This document shows, piece by piece, positions 28,703-36,681 of a DNA stretch of 64,000 nt. This DNA is from Flavobacterium sp. LC2016-12. Lineage in GTDB: Bacteria > Bacteroidota > Bacteroidia > Flavobacteriales > Flavobacteriaceae. The notes beneath the pieces are model-generated. The model made no database searches. It saw only the letters and a program-made list of their open reading frames with translations, and was not told the DNA's origin. Where the stretch lies: NCBI RefSeq assembly GCF_015351595.1, contig NZ_JADKPT010000016.1, positions 41,008 to 105,007 of the forward strand, in the 5' to 3' direction. How positions within the stretch are numbered: position 1 is the stretch's first letter; each line of letters opens with the position of its first letter. A program made the translations under genes and the position numbers.

Positions 28703-28776
28703 AGCCGGCGGAGGGACTCGAACCCACGACCTGCTGATTACAAATCAGCTGCTCTAGCCAACTGAGCTACGCTGGC
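28703..28776 (-). tRNA. tRNA-Thr (TGT)
   Basis: A 74-nt cloverleaf: acceptor GCCAGCG pairs with CGCCGGC, discriminator T. Stem CTGAT/ATCAG holds loop TTTGTAA, anticodon TGT. It is the first gene of the tRNA-tuf transcript. Confidence 0.95.
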
Positions 28777-28784
28777 AATATCAA

Positions 28785-28812
28785 TAAAAAAGTCCGCTAT
28801 TTCTAACGGACT
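28785..28812 (-). terminator. intrinsic terminator after hpf
   Basis: Stem AGTCCG / CGGACT with an inner TA-rich extension, followed on the minus strand by TTTTTT. It touches the promoter of the tRNA operon. Confidence 0.65.
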
Positions 28813-28813
28813 G

Positions 28814-28844
28814 CAAATGTAGCTATTTTATCTTTGTATCAAAA
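28814..28844 (-). promoter_or_regulatory. promoter of the tRNA-Thr/Tyr/Thr-tuf transcript
   Basis: On the minus strand TTTTG is followed after 18-19 bp by TACATTTG (28814-28821), a very good match to the Bacteroidota TTTG/TAnnTTTG promoter, about 38 bp before the first tRNA. Confidence 0.65.
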
Positions 28845-28877
28845 CATTTTTTGAAAAAAATTTTCAATTATGTTCAA

Positions 28878-29180
28878 TTATACATGTGCTCTTATTTTTT
28901 CTTTCCTTTTTACTAGTAAACGCTCTAAAGATTCTGCCGAAAGTTCAACTGCCTCTTCAAATGTCTTACACTGCTTTTTAACCAAAAAATCATCTCCAGG
29001 AACATTAATCTTTATCTCAACAGCTTTATTCTCTTTATCACTTGTTCTTTCAACTTTTAAAAAAACATCAGCCGAGACAACTCGATCGTAATACTTTTCC
29101 AACTTATCCATTCTCTCTTGAATAAAATCCACCAACTTTCGGTCAACAGTAAAGTTAACTGCATGAACATCTACCTTCAT
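28878..29180 (-). CDS. hpf: ribosome hibernation-promoting factor, HPF/YfiA family (short form)
   Basis: A 100-residue ribosome-binding protein that inactivates or protects ribosomes in stationary phase. The fold is recognisable from VDVHAVNFTVDRKLVDFIQERMDKLEKYYD, then the beta-alpha part with VKKQCKTFEEAVELSAESLERLLVKRKEK. The C-terminal dimerisation domain of long HPF is absent. The ATG at 29180 (MKVDVHAV) is preferred over the frame start at 29204, since it begins exactly at the first beta strand. It follows the recombinase gene by about 30 bp. Confidence 0.9.
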   Translation of the reverse strand: MKVDVHAVNFTVDRKLVDFIQERMDKLEKYYDRVVSADVFLKVERTSDKENKAVEIKINVPGDDFLVKKQCKTFEEAVELSAESLERLLVKRKEKIRAHV

Positions 29181-29212
29181 AATATTAATTTTATGGTTAA
29201 ACATTAGAAGTA

Positions 29213-30106
29213 TTATTTATTTCTAGGATGAGCATCCCCGTATACTTTTTTAAGCTCCGCTAAACTATTATGAGTATAAACTTGCGTAGATGCCAAACTC
29301 GAATGTCCTAATAACTCCTTAACTGAATTTAAATCTGCCCCGTTATTTAGCAAATGAGTCGCAAAAGTATGCCGAAGCACATGTGGACTTTTTTTCACCT
29401 TTTCAGAGACTCTACTAAAGTAAGAATTAATTAATCGATACACAAAAGATTCACTTAATTTTAATCCTTTTTTTGAAATAAAAAAATAATCCGCATCTAC
29501 AATATTTTCAACCGAATCCCGCTCATTAAGATACAACTTAAACTGATCAGCAATAATCGGCAAAAGAGGAATAATTCGTTCCTTATTACGCTTACCCAAA
29601 ACCTTTATCACATTCGAAGCCAAATCCACATTACAAATCATTAAATGAATTAATTCCGCACGCCTCATTCCAGTTGCATAAAACATATCCACAATGAGCT
29701 TGTCACGAACCTCTTCAAAACCAACAGGAATTCCCATCTGCCCAATCAAATCAGAAAGCTCTTTTTCAGAAAATGGAATTTGAATAATTTTAGGAGTCTT
29801 CAAAGCTTTATGCTTCAACATCGGACTCACCTCTATTTGTTTCGTTTTTAAAAGAAATTTATAAAACGCCTTCAACGAAGCCATTTTCCTATTCACGGAA
29901 ACATTTGAAATATCCTGATCTACCAAAGAAACGATCCAACTCCTAATTTGGCTGTAATTTACTTTCTCAATATTTTCCTGTTCAAAATTCTCCTTATTAT
30001 AAGCCTCAAAAAAAGCAATATCATTCAAATAAGCATTAACCGTATGTGGCGAATATTTTTTCTCCAACTGAAGATAATCACGAAATGCATCTTTATTAGA
30101 CTTCAT
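29213..30106 (-). CDS. tyrosine recombinase XerC/XerD-like
   Basis: A 297-residue site-specific recombinase, probably one of the pair resolving chromosome dimers at dif. The N-terminal core-binding SAM-like domain covers about 1-95. The catalytic domain has all residues: Arg148 (GMRRAEL), Lys172 (GKRNKERIIP), His242 and Arg245 (HVLRH), His268 (LLGHSSL) and nucleophile Tyr277 (STQVYTH). Lying between rpsU and hpf in a housekeeping cluster, it looks like the chromosomal Xer protein rather than a mobile-element integrase. No dif-like site was identified here. Confidence 0.9.
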   Translation of the reverse strand: MKSNKDAFRDYLQLEKKYSPHTVNAYLNDIAFFEAYNKENFEQENIEKVNYSQIRSWIVSLVDQDISNVSVNRKMASLKAFYKFLLKTKQIEVSPMLKHKALKTPKIIQIPFSEKELSDLIGQMGIPVGFEEVRDKLIVDMFYATGMRRAELIHLMICNVDLASNVIKVLGKRNKERIIPLLPIIADQFKLYLNERDSVENIVDADYFFISKKGLKLSESFVYRLINSYFSRVSEKVKKSPHVLRHTFATHLLNNGADLNSVKELLGHSSLASTQVYTHNSLAELKKVYGDAHPRNK

Positions 30107-30173
30107 TACAATATTTTTTTTTAACTCAGATTACACCTTATATATACATCATCTCAAAATTAAGCATAAAAAA

Positions 30174-30205
30174 ACCGTTAGTATCAAAAATTTGACACTA
30201 ACGGT
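30174..30205 (-). terminator. intrinsic terminator after rpsU
   Basis: Stem ACCGTTAGT / ACTAACGGT with inner ATCAAA/TTTGA pairing, followed by seven T on the minus strand. Confidence 0.8.
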
Positions 30206-30227
30206 AATTATTTGTGAAAAGCTAACA

Positions 30228-30422
30228 CTAACTTTCTAAACCATCTCTCATGTTTTGAATGTAAGCCGCTTTTTGAATTTGAGCTCTTTTGATAACAGAA
30301 GGCTTAATAAAAGCAGTACGTGCTCTTAGTTGACGAACAGTTCCTGTTTTATCAAATTTTCTTTTATAGCGCTTTAATGCTCTATCGATATTTTCTCCGT
30401 CTTTAATTGGTATAATTAACAT
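30228..30422 (-). CDS. rpsU: 30S ribosomal protein S21
   Basis: Small basic ribosomal protein of 64 residues that in E. coli sits near the anti-Shine-Dalgarno end of 16S rRNA. It has the family core DGENIDRALKRYKRKFDKTGTV followed by RQLRARTAFIKPSVIKR. It has its own promoter and terminator. S21 is of interest in Bacteroidota because it takes part in hiding the anti-Shine-Dalgarno sequence. Confidence 0.96.
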   Translation of the reverse strand: MLIIPIKDGENIDRALKRYKRKFDKTGTVRQLRARTAFIKPSVIKRAQIQKAAYIQNMRDGLES

Positions 30423-30451
30423 AATATAGACACCTCCTCTCGTTAAGGGTG

Positions 30452-30482
30452 CAAAAGTATATATTAATTTTGGATTACCAAT
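30452..30482 (-). promoter_or_regulatory. promoter of rpsU
   Basis: On the minus strand TTGG, a 19-bp gap and TACTTTTG (30452-30459) fit the Bacteroidota promoter pattern, about 30 bp before the rpsU ATG. The leader contains GAGGAGGTG (minus strand, about 30432-30440), an unusually strong Shine-Dalgarno-like site for this group. Confidence 0.6.
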
Positions 30483-30550
30483 GATAAATCTTGATTTATT
30501 TTAGAGAAAAAAAGAACAAAAAATAAAGAGATAGATTATAGCTCAAATTC

Positions 30551-30620
30551 TTTATTCTTTATTCTTTATTCTTTATTCTTTATTCTTTATTCTTTATTCT
30601 TTATTCTTTATTCTTTATTC
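30551..30620. repeat. 10-copy tandem heptamer TTTATTC (GAATAAA)
   Basis: Ten exact head-to-tail copies of a 7-bp unit, preceded by a partial copy. On the minus strand the first unit supplies the last codon (GAA) and stop (TAA) of the acyl-CoA dehydrogenase gene; the rest lie just beyond. Perfect copies suggest recent slippage. Confidence 0.95.
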
Positions 30621-31757
30621 TTTCAACAAATTTCTAGATATAACTAACTTTTGAATTTCAGTAGTTCCTTCTCCAATTGTACATAATTTAGAATCCCTGT
30701 AAAACTTCTCTACCGGAAAATCTTTTGTATAACCATAACCACCATGAATCTGCACCGCTTCATTAGCTATTTTCACACAAGCTTCTGATGCATACATCTT
30801 AGCCATCGCACCTAGTGTGGTTACAGGTTTATGTTGTTGTTTCAAAAAAGCCGCTTTGTGAAGTAACAATTCTGAAGCTTCTATCTCAGTAGCCATATCA
30901 GCCAATTTAAATGAAATTCCCTGGAAACTACTAATTGGCTGTCCAAACTGATACCTTTCTTTAGAATATTTCAAAGCAGCTTCATAAGCACCTTTTGCAA
31001 TTCCTAGCGACAAAGCTCCAATTGAAATTCGGCCACCGTCTAATATTTTCATTGCCTGAACAAATCCCTGACCCACTTCACCTAATCTATTTGCATCGGG
31101 CACGTGGCAATTATCAAAAACTAACTCAGCAGTTTCACTGGCACGCATTCCTAATTTATTTTCTTTTTTTCCTGAAGTAAATCCTGTCATTCCCTTTTCA
31201 AAAACAAACGCAGTCATTCCTTTTGAATCTCCTTTTTCCCCAGTGCGTACAATAACCACTGCAATATCACCTGAAATCGCATGCGTAATAAAGTTCTTAG
31301 CTCCATTTACAATCCATGAATCACCATCTTTAACTGCAGTAGTATTCATACCTCCTGCATCAGAACCAGTATTATGTTCTGTTAATCCCCAAGCTCCAAT
31401 ATATTCAGCCGTTGCTAATTTAGGCAACCATTTTTTCTTTTGTTCTTCGTTACCAAAAGTCAAAATATGATTAGTACATAATGAGTTGTGAGCTGCAACT
31501 GACAAACCAATTGAAGGATCTACTTTTGATATTTCTTCTACAACGGTAATATATTCATGATATCCTAATCCAGATCCTCCATATTCTTCAGGCACTAAAA
31601 CTCCCATAAAACCCATTTCTCCCAATTTTTTAAAAAGCGGAACTGGAAAAATTTGCGCTTCATCCCATTCCATTATATTAGGTCTAATGTTTTTTTCGGC
31701 AAAATCCTTAATAGAATCTGCAATCATTGACTGTGTTTCGTTGTAATCAAAATTCAT
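30615..31757 (-). CDS. acyl-CoA dehydrogenase
   Basis: A flavoenzyme of 380 residues that makes the alpha-beta double bond in acyl-CoA thioesters. It shows the N-terminal helical domain, GAWGLTEHNTGSDAGG with the FAD/substrate loop, the middle beta domain with NGAKNFITHA, and the C-terminal YGYTKDFPVEKFYRDSKLCTIGEGTTEIQ with the catalytic Glu in IGEGTTE-type sequence. Length fits short-chain or branched-chain enzymes. The stop codon lies inside a heptamer tandem array. A -7 element (31784-31791) overlaps the end of the upstream gene. Confidence 0.93.
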   Translation of the reverse strand: MNFDYNETQSMIADSIKDFAEKNIRPNIMEWDEAQIFPVPLFKKLGEMGFMGVLVPEEYGGSGLGYHEYITVVEEISKVDPSIGLSVAAHNSLCTNHILTFGNEEQKKKWLPKLATAEYIGAWGLTEHNTGSDAGGMNTTAVKDGDSWIVNGAKNFITHAISGDIAVVIVRTGEKGDSKGMTAFVFEKGMTGFTSGKKENKLGMRASETAELVFDNCHVPDANRLGEVGQGFVQAMKILDGGRISIGALSLGIAKGAYEAALKYSKERYQFGQPISSFQGISFKLADMATEIEASELLLHKAAFLKQQHKPVTTLGAMAKMYASEACVKIANEAVQIHGGYGYTKDFPVEKFYRDSKLCTIGEGTTEIQKLVISRNLLKE

Positions 31758-31774
31758 TGTTGGCTGTTTTTTTT

Positions 31775-32665
31775 TTAGAACTCCAAATATAAACTAATTA
31801 TTTTTGCTTTTTCAACAGGAAAACCTTTAATTTTTGACAAATCCTCAATATTTTTAAAATTTCCGTTCATACTTCTATAAGTTACTATTTGTTTAGCCAA
31901 TGCATATCTGAAATAGGAAAACTGAGATAATTCTTTTAAAGAAGCATCATTTATTGCTATTTTTTTTAAACTTGCCGGCACTATTACTTTGAAATGAGCA
32001 TTCAATTCGACAATAACTTCAGGCGAAAGTCCCCAAATATCATTCATTTGCTCCATAGCAACAAAACACCCTAATACTTCTCTCTGCTTTAATATACGTA
32101 AAGATAGAGCTTCACCAATACCATATATTTTAACCAAATCATCGTGAGTTGCCTCATTTATATTTAAAATTACAATCTTTTCCTTTTTCAAATCCGTTTT
32201 CCTGATAAATTCTTTTTTTTCTGTTTTGAAATTATTCTCTTTTTGAATCCAGTTGGGAAACTTAAATAAAGGGGAAATATTTTTTAATAAAGAATCGGAA
32301 ATTTTAGTGACTTGTTGAAACTCCTCCGCAGAGTTCACGAATTTATTTTCATTTCTAAAGGTTAAAAGCCTATCAATTTCCTGAGTAGACATTCCAAGCT
32401 TATAGCCTTTATAATCCGTAATGAAATTTGGATTAAAAAGATAGACCTTGGGTTTCTCTTTATCTTTAACCAATTTTAGAGAATCAATTTCTGATTGCAA
32501 AGACATCCATTGTTCTTTTTCCGGAAAGGTTTTTTCAGGCAAATTAAAGTCAGCATAAAAATAGACCAATTGCAATAGTATAATGATTGCAAAAAGTAAA
32601 AAAATTCCTGTACGTTGCTCTCTTGTAAATTTAAAATATATTGCGAGCGTTTTAAAATTAGTCAT
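31775..32665 (-). CDS. membrane-anchored helix-hairpin-helix (ComEA-like) protein
   Basis: A 296-residue protein with one N-terminal membrane segment (GIFLLFAIIILLQLVYFYADF, about 21-40) and three helix-hairpin-helix-like units: GMSTQEIDRLLTFRN, NINEATHDDLVKIYGIGEALSLRIL and SKIKGFPVEKAKIISLYLEF. Such units bind DNA without sequence preference. ComEA proteins take up DNA in competence, but this one is longer and the role in Flavobacterium is unproven. It ends 17 bp before the acyl-CoA dehydrogenase start. Confidence 0.8.
   Translation of the reverse strand: MTNFKTLAIYFKFTREQRTGIFLLFAIIILLQLVYFYADFNLPEKTFPEKEQWMSLQSEIDSLKLVKDKEKPKVYLFNPNFITDYKGYKLGMSTQEIDRLLTFRNENKFVNSAEEFQQVTKISDSLLKNISPLFKFPNWIQKENNFKTEKKEFIRKTDLKKEKIVILNINEATHDDLVKIYGIGEALSLRILKQREVLGCFVAMEQMNDIWGLSPEVIVELNAHFKVIVPASLKKIAINDASLKELSQFSYFRYALAKQIVTYRSMNGNFKNIEDLSKIKGFPVEKAKIISLYLEF
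31784..31791 (-). promoter_or_regulatory. -7 promoter element of acyl-CoA dehydrogenase gene
   Basis: Reads TATATTTG on the minus strand, 26 bp before the ATG, inside the 3' end of the preceding gene. Confidence 0.45.
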
Positions 32666-32897
32666 TAAAATAAAGTTTTCAATCGTTTTAAAAGATCAAA
32701 TTAAGTAATAAATCATTAATTTATTAGGAAAAATAGTAAAAATTTTATTCTGTATTAAATTATTCAATCCGCATTAACATTCTAATTAAATTGATGAATT
32801 TCAGTACTTAACAGCTGTAAACTGGCTATTTTGCATATTTTTTTGATATTTTATAACTTAAAACAATATAATTGTTTTTATTTTTTATAAAAAACGA

Positions 32898-32905
32898 TAC
32901 ATTTG
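32898..32905 (+). promoter_or_regulatory. -7 promoter element of the permease gene
   Basis: TACATTTG matches TAnnTTTG, 31 bp before the permease ATG. The rest of the 270-bp divergent region is AT-rich without other features. Confidence 0.55.
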
Positions 32906-32936
32906 GAGCTTAATAACAATAAACCAATATAATAGT

Positions 32937-34388
32937 ATGTCAATTTGGAAAACTAAACCTCTTTCGGTATTGCTCGGTGAAGCATCCGAATCTGAAAAAG
33001 GACTAAAAAGAACCTTATCTTCACGTTCGCTTGTTGCACTTGGAGTTGGAGCAATTATTGGAGCGGGACTATTTTCGCTAACAGGAATTGCAGCAGCTGA
33101 TCACGCAGGTCCGGCGGTAACAATTTCTTTTATTTTAGCAGCTGTAGGTTGCGCATTTGCAGGACTTTGTTATGCTGAATTTGCATCAATGATTCCGGTT
33201 GCGGGTAGTGCATACACTTACTCTTATGCTACGATGGGTGAATTTATGGCTTGGATTATCGGTTGGGATTTAGTTTTAGAATATGCTTTGGGTGCTGCTA
33301 CCGTTGGTGTGAGTTGGTCCCGGTATTTACTTGAACTTCTTGCAAAGTACGGAATACATTTACCGCCTGACTTAATTTGCTCACCTTGGGAAACTCTGAC
33401 ACTTAGCAATGGAACTGTAATAAATGGAGGAATTGTAAATTTACCAGCAATATTCATTGTTTCATTACTTTCTTTATTATTAATAAAAGGAACTCAAGAA
33501 TCGGCTTCATTAAACAATTTCTTAGTTGTTATTAAAGTTGCTGTAGTTATCATTTTTATTGTTTTAGGATGGAAATTTATAGATCCTACAAACTATACTC
33601 CTTACATTCCTGAAAATACTGGTGTTTTTGGCCAATTTGGCTGGTCTGGAATTGCCGCCGGAGCTGGTACCGTATTTTTTGCCTTTATTGGTTTTGATGC
33701 TGTATCTACAGCTGCTCAAGAAGCTAAAAATCCACAAAAAGGAATGCCAATTGGTATTTTAGGATCATTGATAATCTGTACACTTTTATATGTATTGTTC
33801 TCTCACGTTATGACAGGACTTGTACCTTATTATAAATTCGCAGGAGATGCAAAACCTGCTGCAACTGCTTTTGCTGTTACAGGATACGACTTTTTACAAA
33901 CAGGTTTAATTGTAGCTATTTTAGCTGGTTATACTTCTGTAATGTTAGTAATGCTTATGGGACAAAGCCGTGTTTTCTATACAATGAGTAAAGATGGTTT
34001 ATTACCTCCTTTCTTCAGTGAAATTCACGCTAAATTCCGTACTCCTTGGAAAACAAACCTTTTCTTTTTAGTATTCGTAAGTTTATTTGCAGGACTTGTT
34101 CCTGTAAGTGATCTAGGACACATGGTAAGTATTGGAACTTTATTAGCGTTTGTATTAGTTTGTATTGGCGTAATGGTTATGCGTAAGAAAATGCCAGATG
34201 CACCAAGAGCTTTTAGAACTCCATGGGTTCCTTTTGTGCCGGTTGCAGGTATTGTAATCTGTTTAGCATTGATGTATTCATTACCAAATGAAAGCTGGGC
34301 TAGACTTGTAGTCTGGATGGCATTAGGTATTGTTATATACTTTGTTTACGGTAAGAAAAACAGTAAATTAAACAATCCGGATAAATAA
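32937..34388 (+). CDS. APC-family amino acid permease
   Basis: An inner-membrane transporter of 483 residues with about twelve hydrophobic segments. The first segment carries the substrate-binding signature GVGAIIGAGLFSLTGIAA; the family motif FFAFIGFDAVSTAAQEAKNPQKGMP follows mid-protein, and VFYTMSKDGLLPPFFSEIHAKFRTPW marks the loop after TM8. These fit the cationic amino acid transporter subgroup (YfnA/CAT-like). Substrate is not certain. It has its own promoter and terminator. Confidence 0.92.
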   Translation: MSIWKTKPLSVLLGEASESEKGLKRTLSSRSLVALGVGAIIGAGLFSLTGIAAADHAGPAVTISFILAAVGCAFAGLCYAEFASMIPVAGSAYTYSYATMGEFMAWIIGWDLVLEYALGAATVGVSWSRYLLELLAKYGIHLPPDLICSPWETLTLSNGTVINGGIVNLPAIFIVSLLSLLLIKGTQESASLNNFLVVIKVAVVIIFIVLGWKFIDPTNYTPYIPENTGVFGQFGWSGIAAGAGTVFFAFIGFDAVSTAAQEAKNPQKGMPIGILGSLIICTLLYVLFSHVMTGLVPYYKFAGDAKPAATAFAVTGYDFLQTGLIVAILAGYTSVMLVMLMGQSRVFYTMSKDGLLPPFFSEIHAKFRTPWKTNLFFLVFVSLFAGLVPVSDLGHMVSIGTLLAFVLVCIGVMVMRKKMPDAPRAFRTPWVPFVPVAGIVICLALMYSLPNESWARLVVWMALGIVIYFVYGKKNSKLNNPDK

Positions 34389-34406
34389 TATTCCAGATTA
34401 AAACAT

Positions 34407-34443
34407 AAAAAAGGATCATATAATTTTATATGATCCTTTTTTT
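34407..34443. terminator. bidirectional intrinsic terminator after permease
   Basis: Perfect stem AAAAAGGATCATATA / TATATGATCCTTTTT with a 4-nt loop, between the convergent permease and PspC-like genes. Confidence 0.85.
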
Positions 34444-34460
34444 ATGCTTGAAAATTACTT

Positions 34461-34688
34461 TTATAAATCAAATACCGAAGTTCGCTTTGCTCTAATTAAA
34501 TCTTTTAGGCGAATCCAGAATGCTAAGGTCAGATAAATTCCGAAACCTAAACCGGCTGTTACAAATGAAATATAAATAAAAAACAATCGTACACTCGTAA
34601 CACGCATTCCGAGTTTATCAGCCAAGCGCGATGAAACATGAAATCCATATTTTTCAAAGAAAAATTTAAGTTTTAAAATTGCTGACAT
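34461..34688 (-). CDS. PspC-domain small membrane protein
   Basis: A 75-residue protein with PspC-family features: FFEKYGFHVSSRLADKLGMRVTSVRLFFIYISFVTAGLGFGIYLTLAFWI, that is a short amphipathic start followed by one long or two tightly packed membrane segments. PspC proteins sense envelope stress in enterobacteria, but no pspA or pspB is nearby. Its leader consists of five heptamer repeats ending 5 bp before the ATG. Confidence 0.75.
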   Translation of the reverse strand: MSAILKLKFFFEKYGFHVSSRLADKLGMRVTSVRLFFIYISFVTAGLGFGIYLTLAFWIRLKDLIRAKRTSVFDL

Positions 34689-34693
34689 TTCTA

Positions 34694-34728
34694 ATTTTAG
34701 ATTTTAGATTTTAGATTTTAGATTTTAG
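34694..34728. repeat. five tandem ATTTTAG heptamers in the leader of the PspC-like gene
   Basis: Five exact head-to-tail 7-bp units directly upstream of the PspC-like start codon (minus strand CTAAAAT). Confidence 0.95.
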
Positions 34729-34771
34729 ACAAAAATACAAAATTATCTAATTACCACATTTTCTAAATTAT

Positions 34772-36043
34772 CTAATTCCTCCTAAGTAATTCGACACCAA
34801 TTGCACATTTCAAACAAGCTTTATTGTTGCAATATTCATTTTTGAGTTCTAATAACGTTTGAGTTTCAAATGCATTTTTTGAAAGAACTCCAAAGCTTTT
34901 AAATTTATCTATAATAGCATTTTTTTCAGGAGAAACCTCATTCATAAATATAATGAGATCTTCAGCATTGGACTCTCCTATTTTATTTGAATAAGCAAAC
35001 TGCAAAGGAATAATGGTATTTACAATCAACAAGTCTATAAACGATTTTGATAAAGGTTTTGACTTCTTCGGACTCTCTTTATCAAACTGATAATGATTTT
35101 CCCAGTATAAGCTTGTTTTAATGCTTAATAACCTATAAACATCCTTAGCAGACTTTAGCACAATTACTTTAGAAAATAAATTCTGATGTTTATTGTATAA
35201 GCTCCCTAATTGAGAAAGCCGTATTGTTGGAAAATTATCAGGGCGATGCTTAAAAAACTGCAATGGATCAGTATAGACCTTACCTAGTTGGTATTTGTGC
35301 AAAAGATAAAAATATCTAATTTTCAAATCATTGAAATACAAATCTTCTTTTTCCAAATCCAATAAACCAGAAGTTCCCAAAAGCAGTGCTTCAAGATTTT
35401 CGATTTCGAAACTTTCTTTTCTAACAATAGAAAACGGAATTGATTTAGCAATTTGTAAAAAAGTATTCCCATTGGTATTCAATCCAAAATTCTTTGCTAA
35501 CAAAGAGAATAAGACAGACTCCCAGTCTCCCTTTTTTTCTTCTAATAAATCAAAAATAAACTTTGATTTTCTTTCCAGACGTTCAAAAAACAATCTTTCC
35601 TGCCAATTTTTAAAAACAAATTCATCTATTTGAGTAATTTGTTTTTCACATGAAATCCAGGATTTTGGGGATACTAAAGAATGATAATTATTTAGGATTT
35701 CTGCTGAAACATAATCTTTCAGAACCAAAACAGGAATTTCTGTATTGTTTTTACCAAAGATCTCTGTATCATGTTCCCAAACTACATGTAGAATGACATT
35801 TTCATAAGCCGGATCTTTTTCATGATGATGTACATACCAATCGGATGATTTTAAATGGATTTCAACATTACCAGCCCATTTCTGAGTTCCAATTTTAATC
35901 TGGGCGTTAAAAAAATCAGGACCTGAAATTTCTAAATAATCTCCTGCTTTAATAATTACAATTGGATCATTTTGAGTTGTTCTTAAATTCAGCGTTTCGA
36001 ACTTCTTGAATTTCCAGAGATAGTGAAGAAAGTCTTCTCTCAT
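34772..36043 (-). CDS. DUF2851 family protein
   Basis: A 423-residue cytoplasmic protein of a Bacteroidota-centred family with no known function. Recognisable parts are the start MREDFLHYLWKFKKF, then ISGPDFFNAQIKIGTQKWAGNVEIHLKSSDWYVHHH, and VILHVVWEHD. The GNVEIH-KSSDW-HxHxxD segment with conserved acidic and His residues suggests a metal-dependent active site. Near the C-terminus EYCNNKACLKCAIG holds a CxxxxCxxC cluster. No signal peptide. Function should not be guessed further. Confidence 0.85.
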   Translation of the reverse strand: MREDFLHYLWKFKKFETLNLRTTQNDPIVIIKAGDYLEISGPDFFNAQIKIGTQKWAGNVEIHLKSSDWYVHHHEKDPAYENVILHVVWEHDTEIFGKNNTEIPVLVLKDYVSAEILNNYHSLVSPKSWISCEKQITQIDEFVFKNWQERLFFERLERKSKFIFDLLEEKKGDWESVLFSLLAKNFGLNTNGNTFLQIAKSIPFSIVRKESFEIENLEALLLGTSGLLDLEKEDLYFNDLKIRYFYLLHKYQLGKVYTDPLQFFKHRPDNFPTIRLSQLGSLYNKHQNLFSKVIVLKSAKDVYRLLSIKTSLYWENHYQFDKESPKKSKPLSKSFIDLLIVNTIIPLQFAYSNKIGESNAEDLIIFMNEVSPEKNAIIDKFKSFGVLSKNAFETQTLLELKNEYCNNKACLKCAIGVELLRRN

Positions 36044-36113
36044 TTTTAAGTCTATGTTTAAATTACAAAAACTTAAAAATAATTAAAAATAAGTATTTTC
36101 TTACTTAAAAAAT

Positions 36114-36596
36114 TTACTTTAACATATATAGTTTCGCGCATGCACGAGCATCAGATAAAGCTTCATGATGATTTAACTGAATTTTCATTTCACGACAACA
36201 ATCACTTAGTTTGGTTGGCTTTAATCCTTTTGCCTTGTAGATTTTAACTGTACATTCCCAACGAGCTGCGATATTCAAATCTTCATATTGCAAACCGTAA
36301 AGTGCCATTGATTTCATCAATACATTTCGATCAAAACTTTCATTGTGTGCTACGACAACCCTATTTTTCAATCTTCTTTCAATTTCAGGAAATACCTGAG
36401 AGAACGATTTTGCATTAACCGTATCACGAGGATAAATGCCATGAACCTGAATCGTAAAGGGATTATATATATTATTTGGCGGCTTAATTAAAGTAACAAA
36501 TTCGTCAACAATAACTCCGTTTTGAACAGTAACTATTCCAACAGAACAAGGATGATAGCCCGTAGCGGTTTCAAAATCTATGGCAGTAAAATTCAT
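36114..36596 (-). CDS. DnaQ-like 3'-5' exonuclease
   Basis: A 160-residue DEDDh exonuclease. Motif I is AIDFETATG (Asp7, Glu9), motif II is in VVAHNESFDRNVL, and motif III is HHEALSDARACAKL with the catalytic His and Asp. It has only the exonuclease domain, so it may proofread with a polymerase or act on RNA or short DNA; the sequence does not say which. Confidence 0.9.
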   Translation of the reverse strand: MNFTAIDFETATGYHPCSVGIVTVQNGVIVDEFVTLIKPPNNIYNPFTIQVHGIYPRDTVNAKSFSQVFPEIERRLKNRVVVAHNESFDRNVLMKSMALYGLQYEDLNIAARWECTVKIYKAKGLKPTKLSDCCREMKIQLNHHEALSDARACAKLYMLK

Positions 36597-36616
36597 TTTT
36601 AAAATATTTCAGCTAA

Positions 36617-36660
36617 AAAAATCCATAAATCAAAGTCTTAAAAACTCTGATTTATGGATT
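36617..36660 (-). terminator. intrinsic terminator after the CBS-like gene
   Basis: Arms AATCCATAAATCA / TGATTTATGGATT around a 15-nt loop, with a seven-T run on the minus strand. Confidence 0.8.
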
Positions 36661-36681
36661 TATAATGTTATTAAAATTGTC

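Noticed and set aside
29213..30106. Integrase of a mobile element
   Set aside because: The recombinase sits between rpsU and hpf in a housekeeping cluster with no phage or transposon genes and no attachment-site duplication visible.
30551..30620. Possible CRISPR array
   Set aside because: Units are 7 bp, contiguous and without spacers: a simple tandem repeat.
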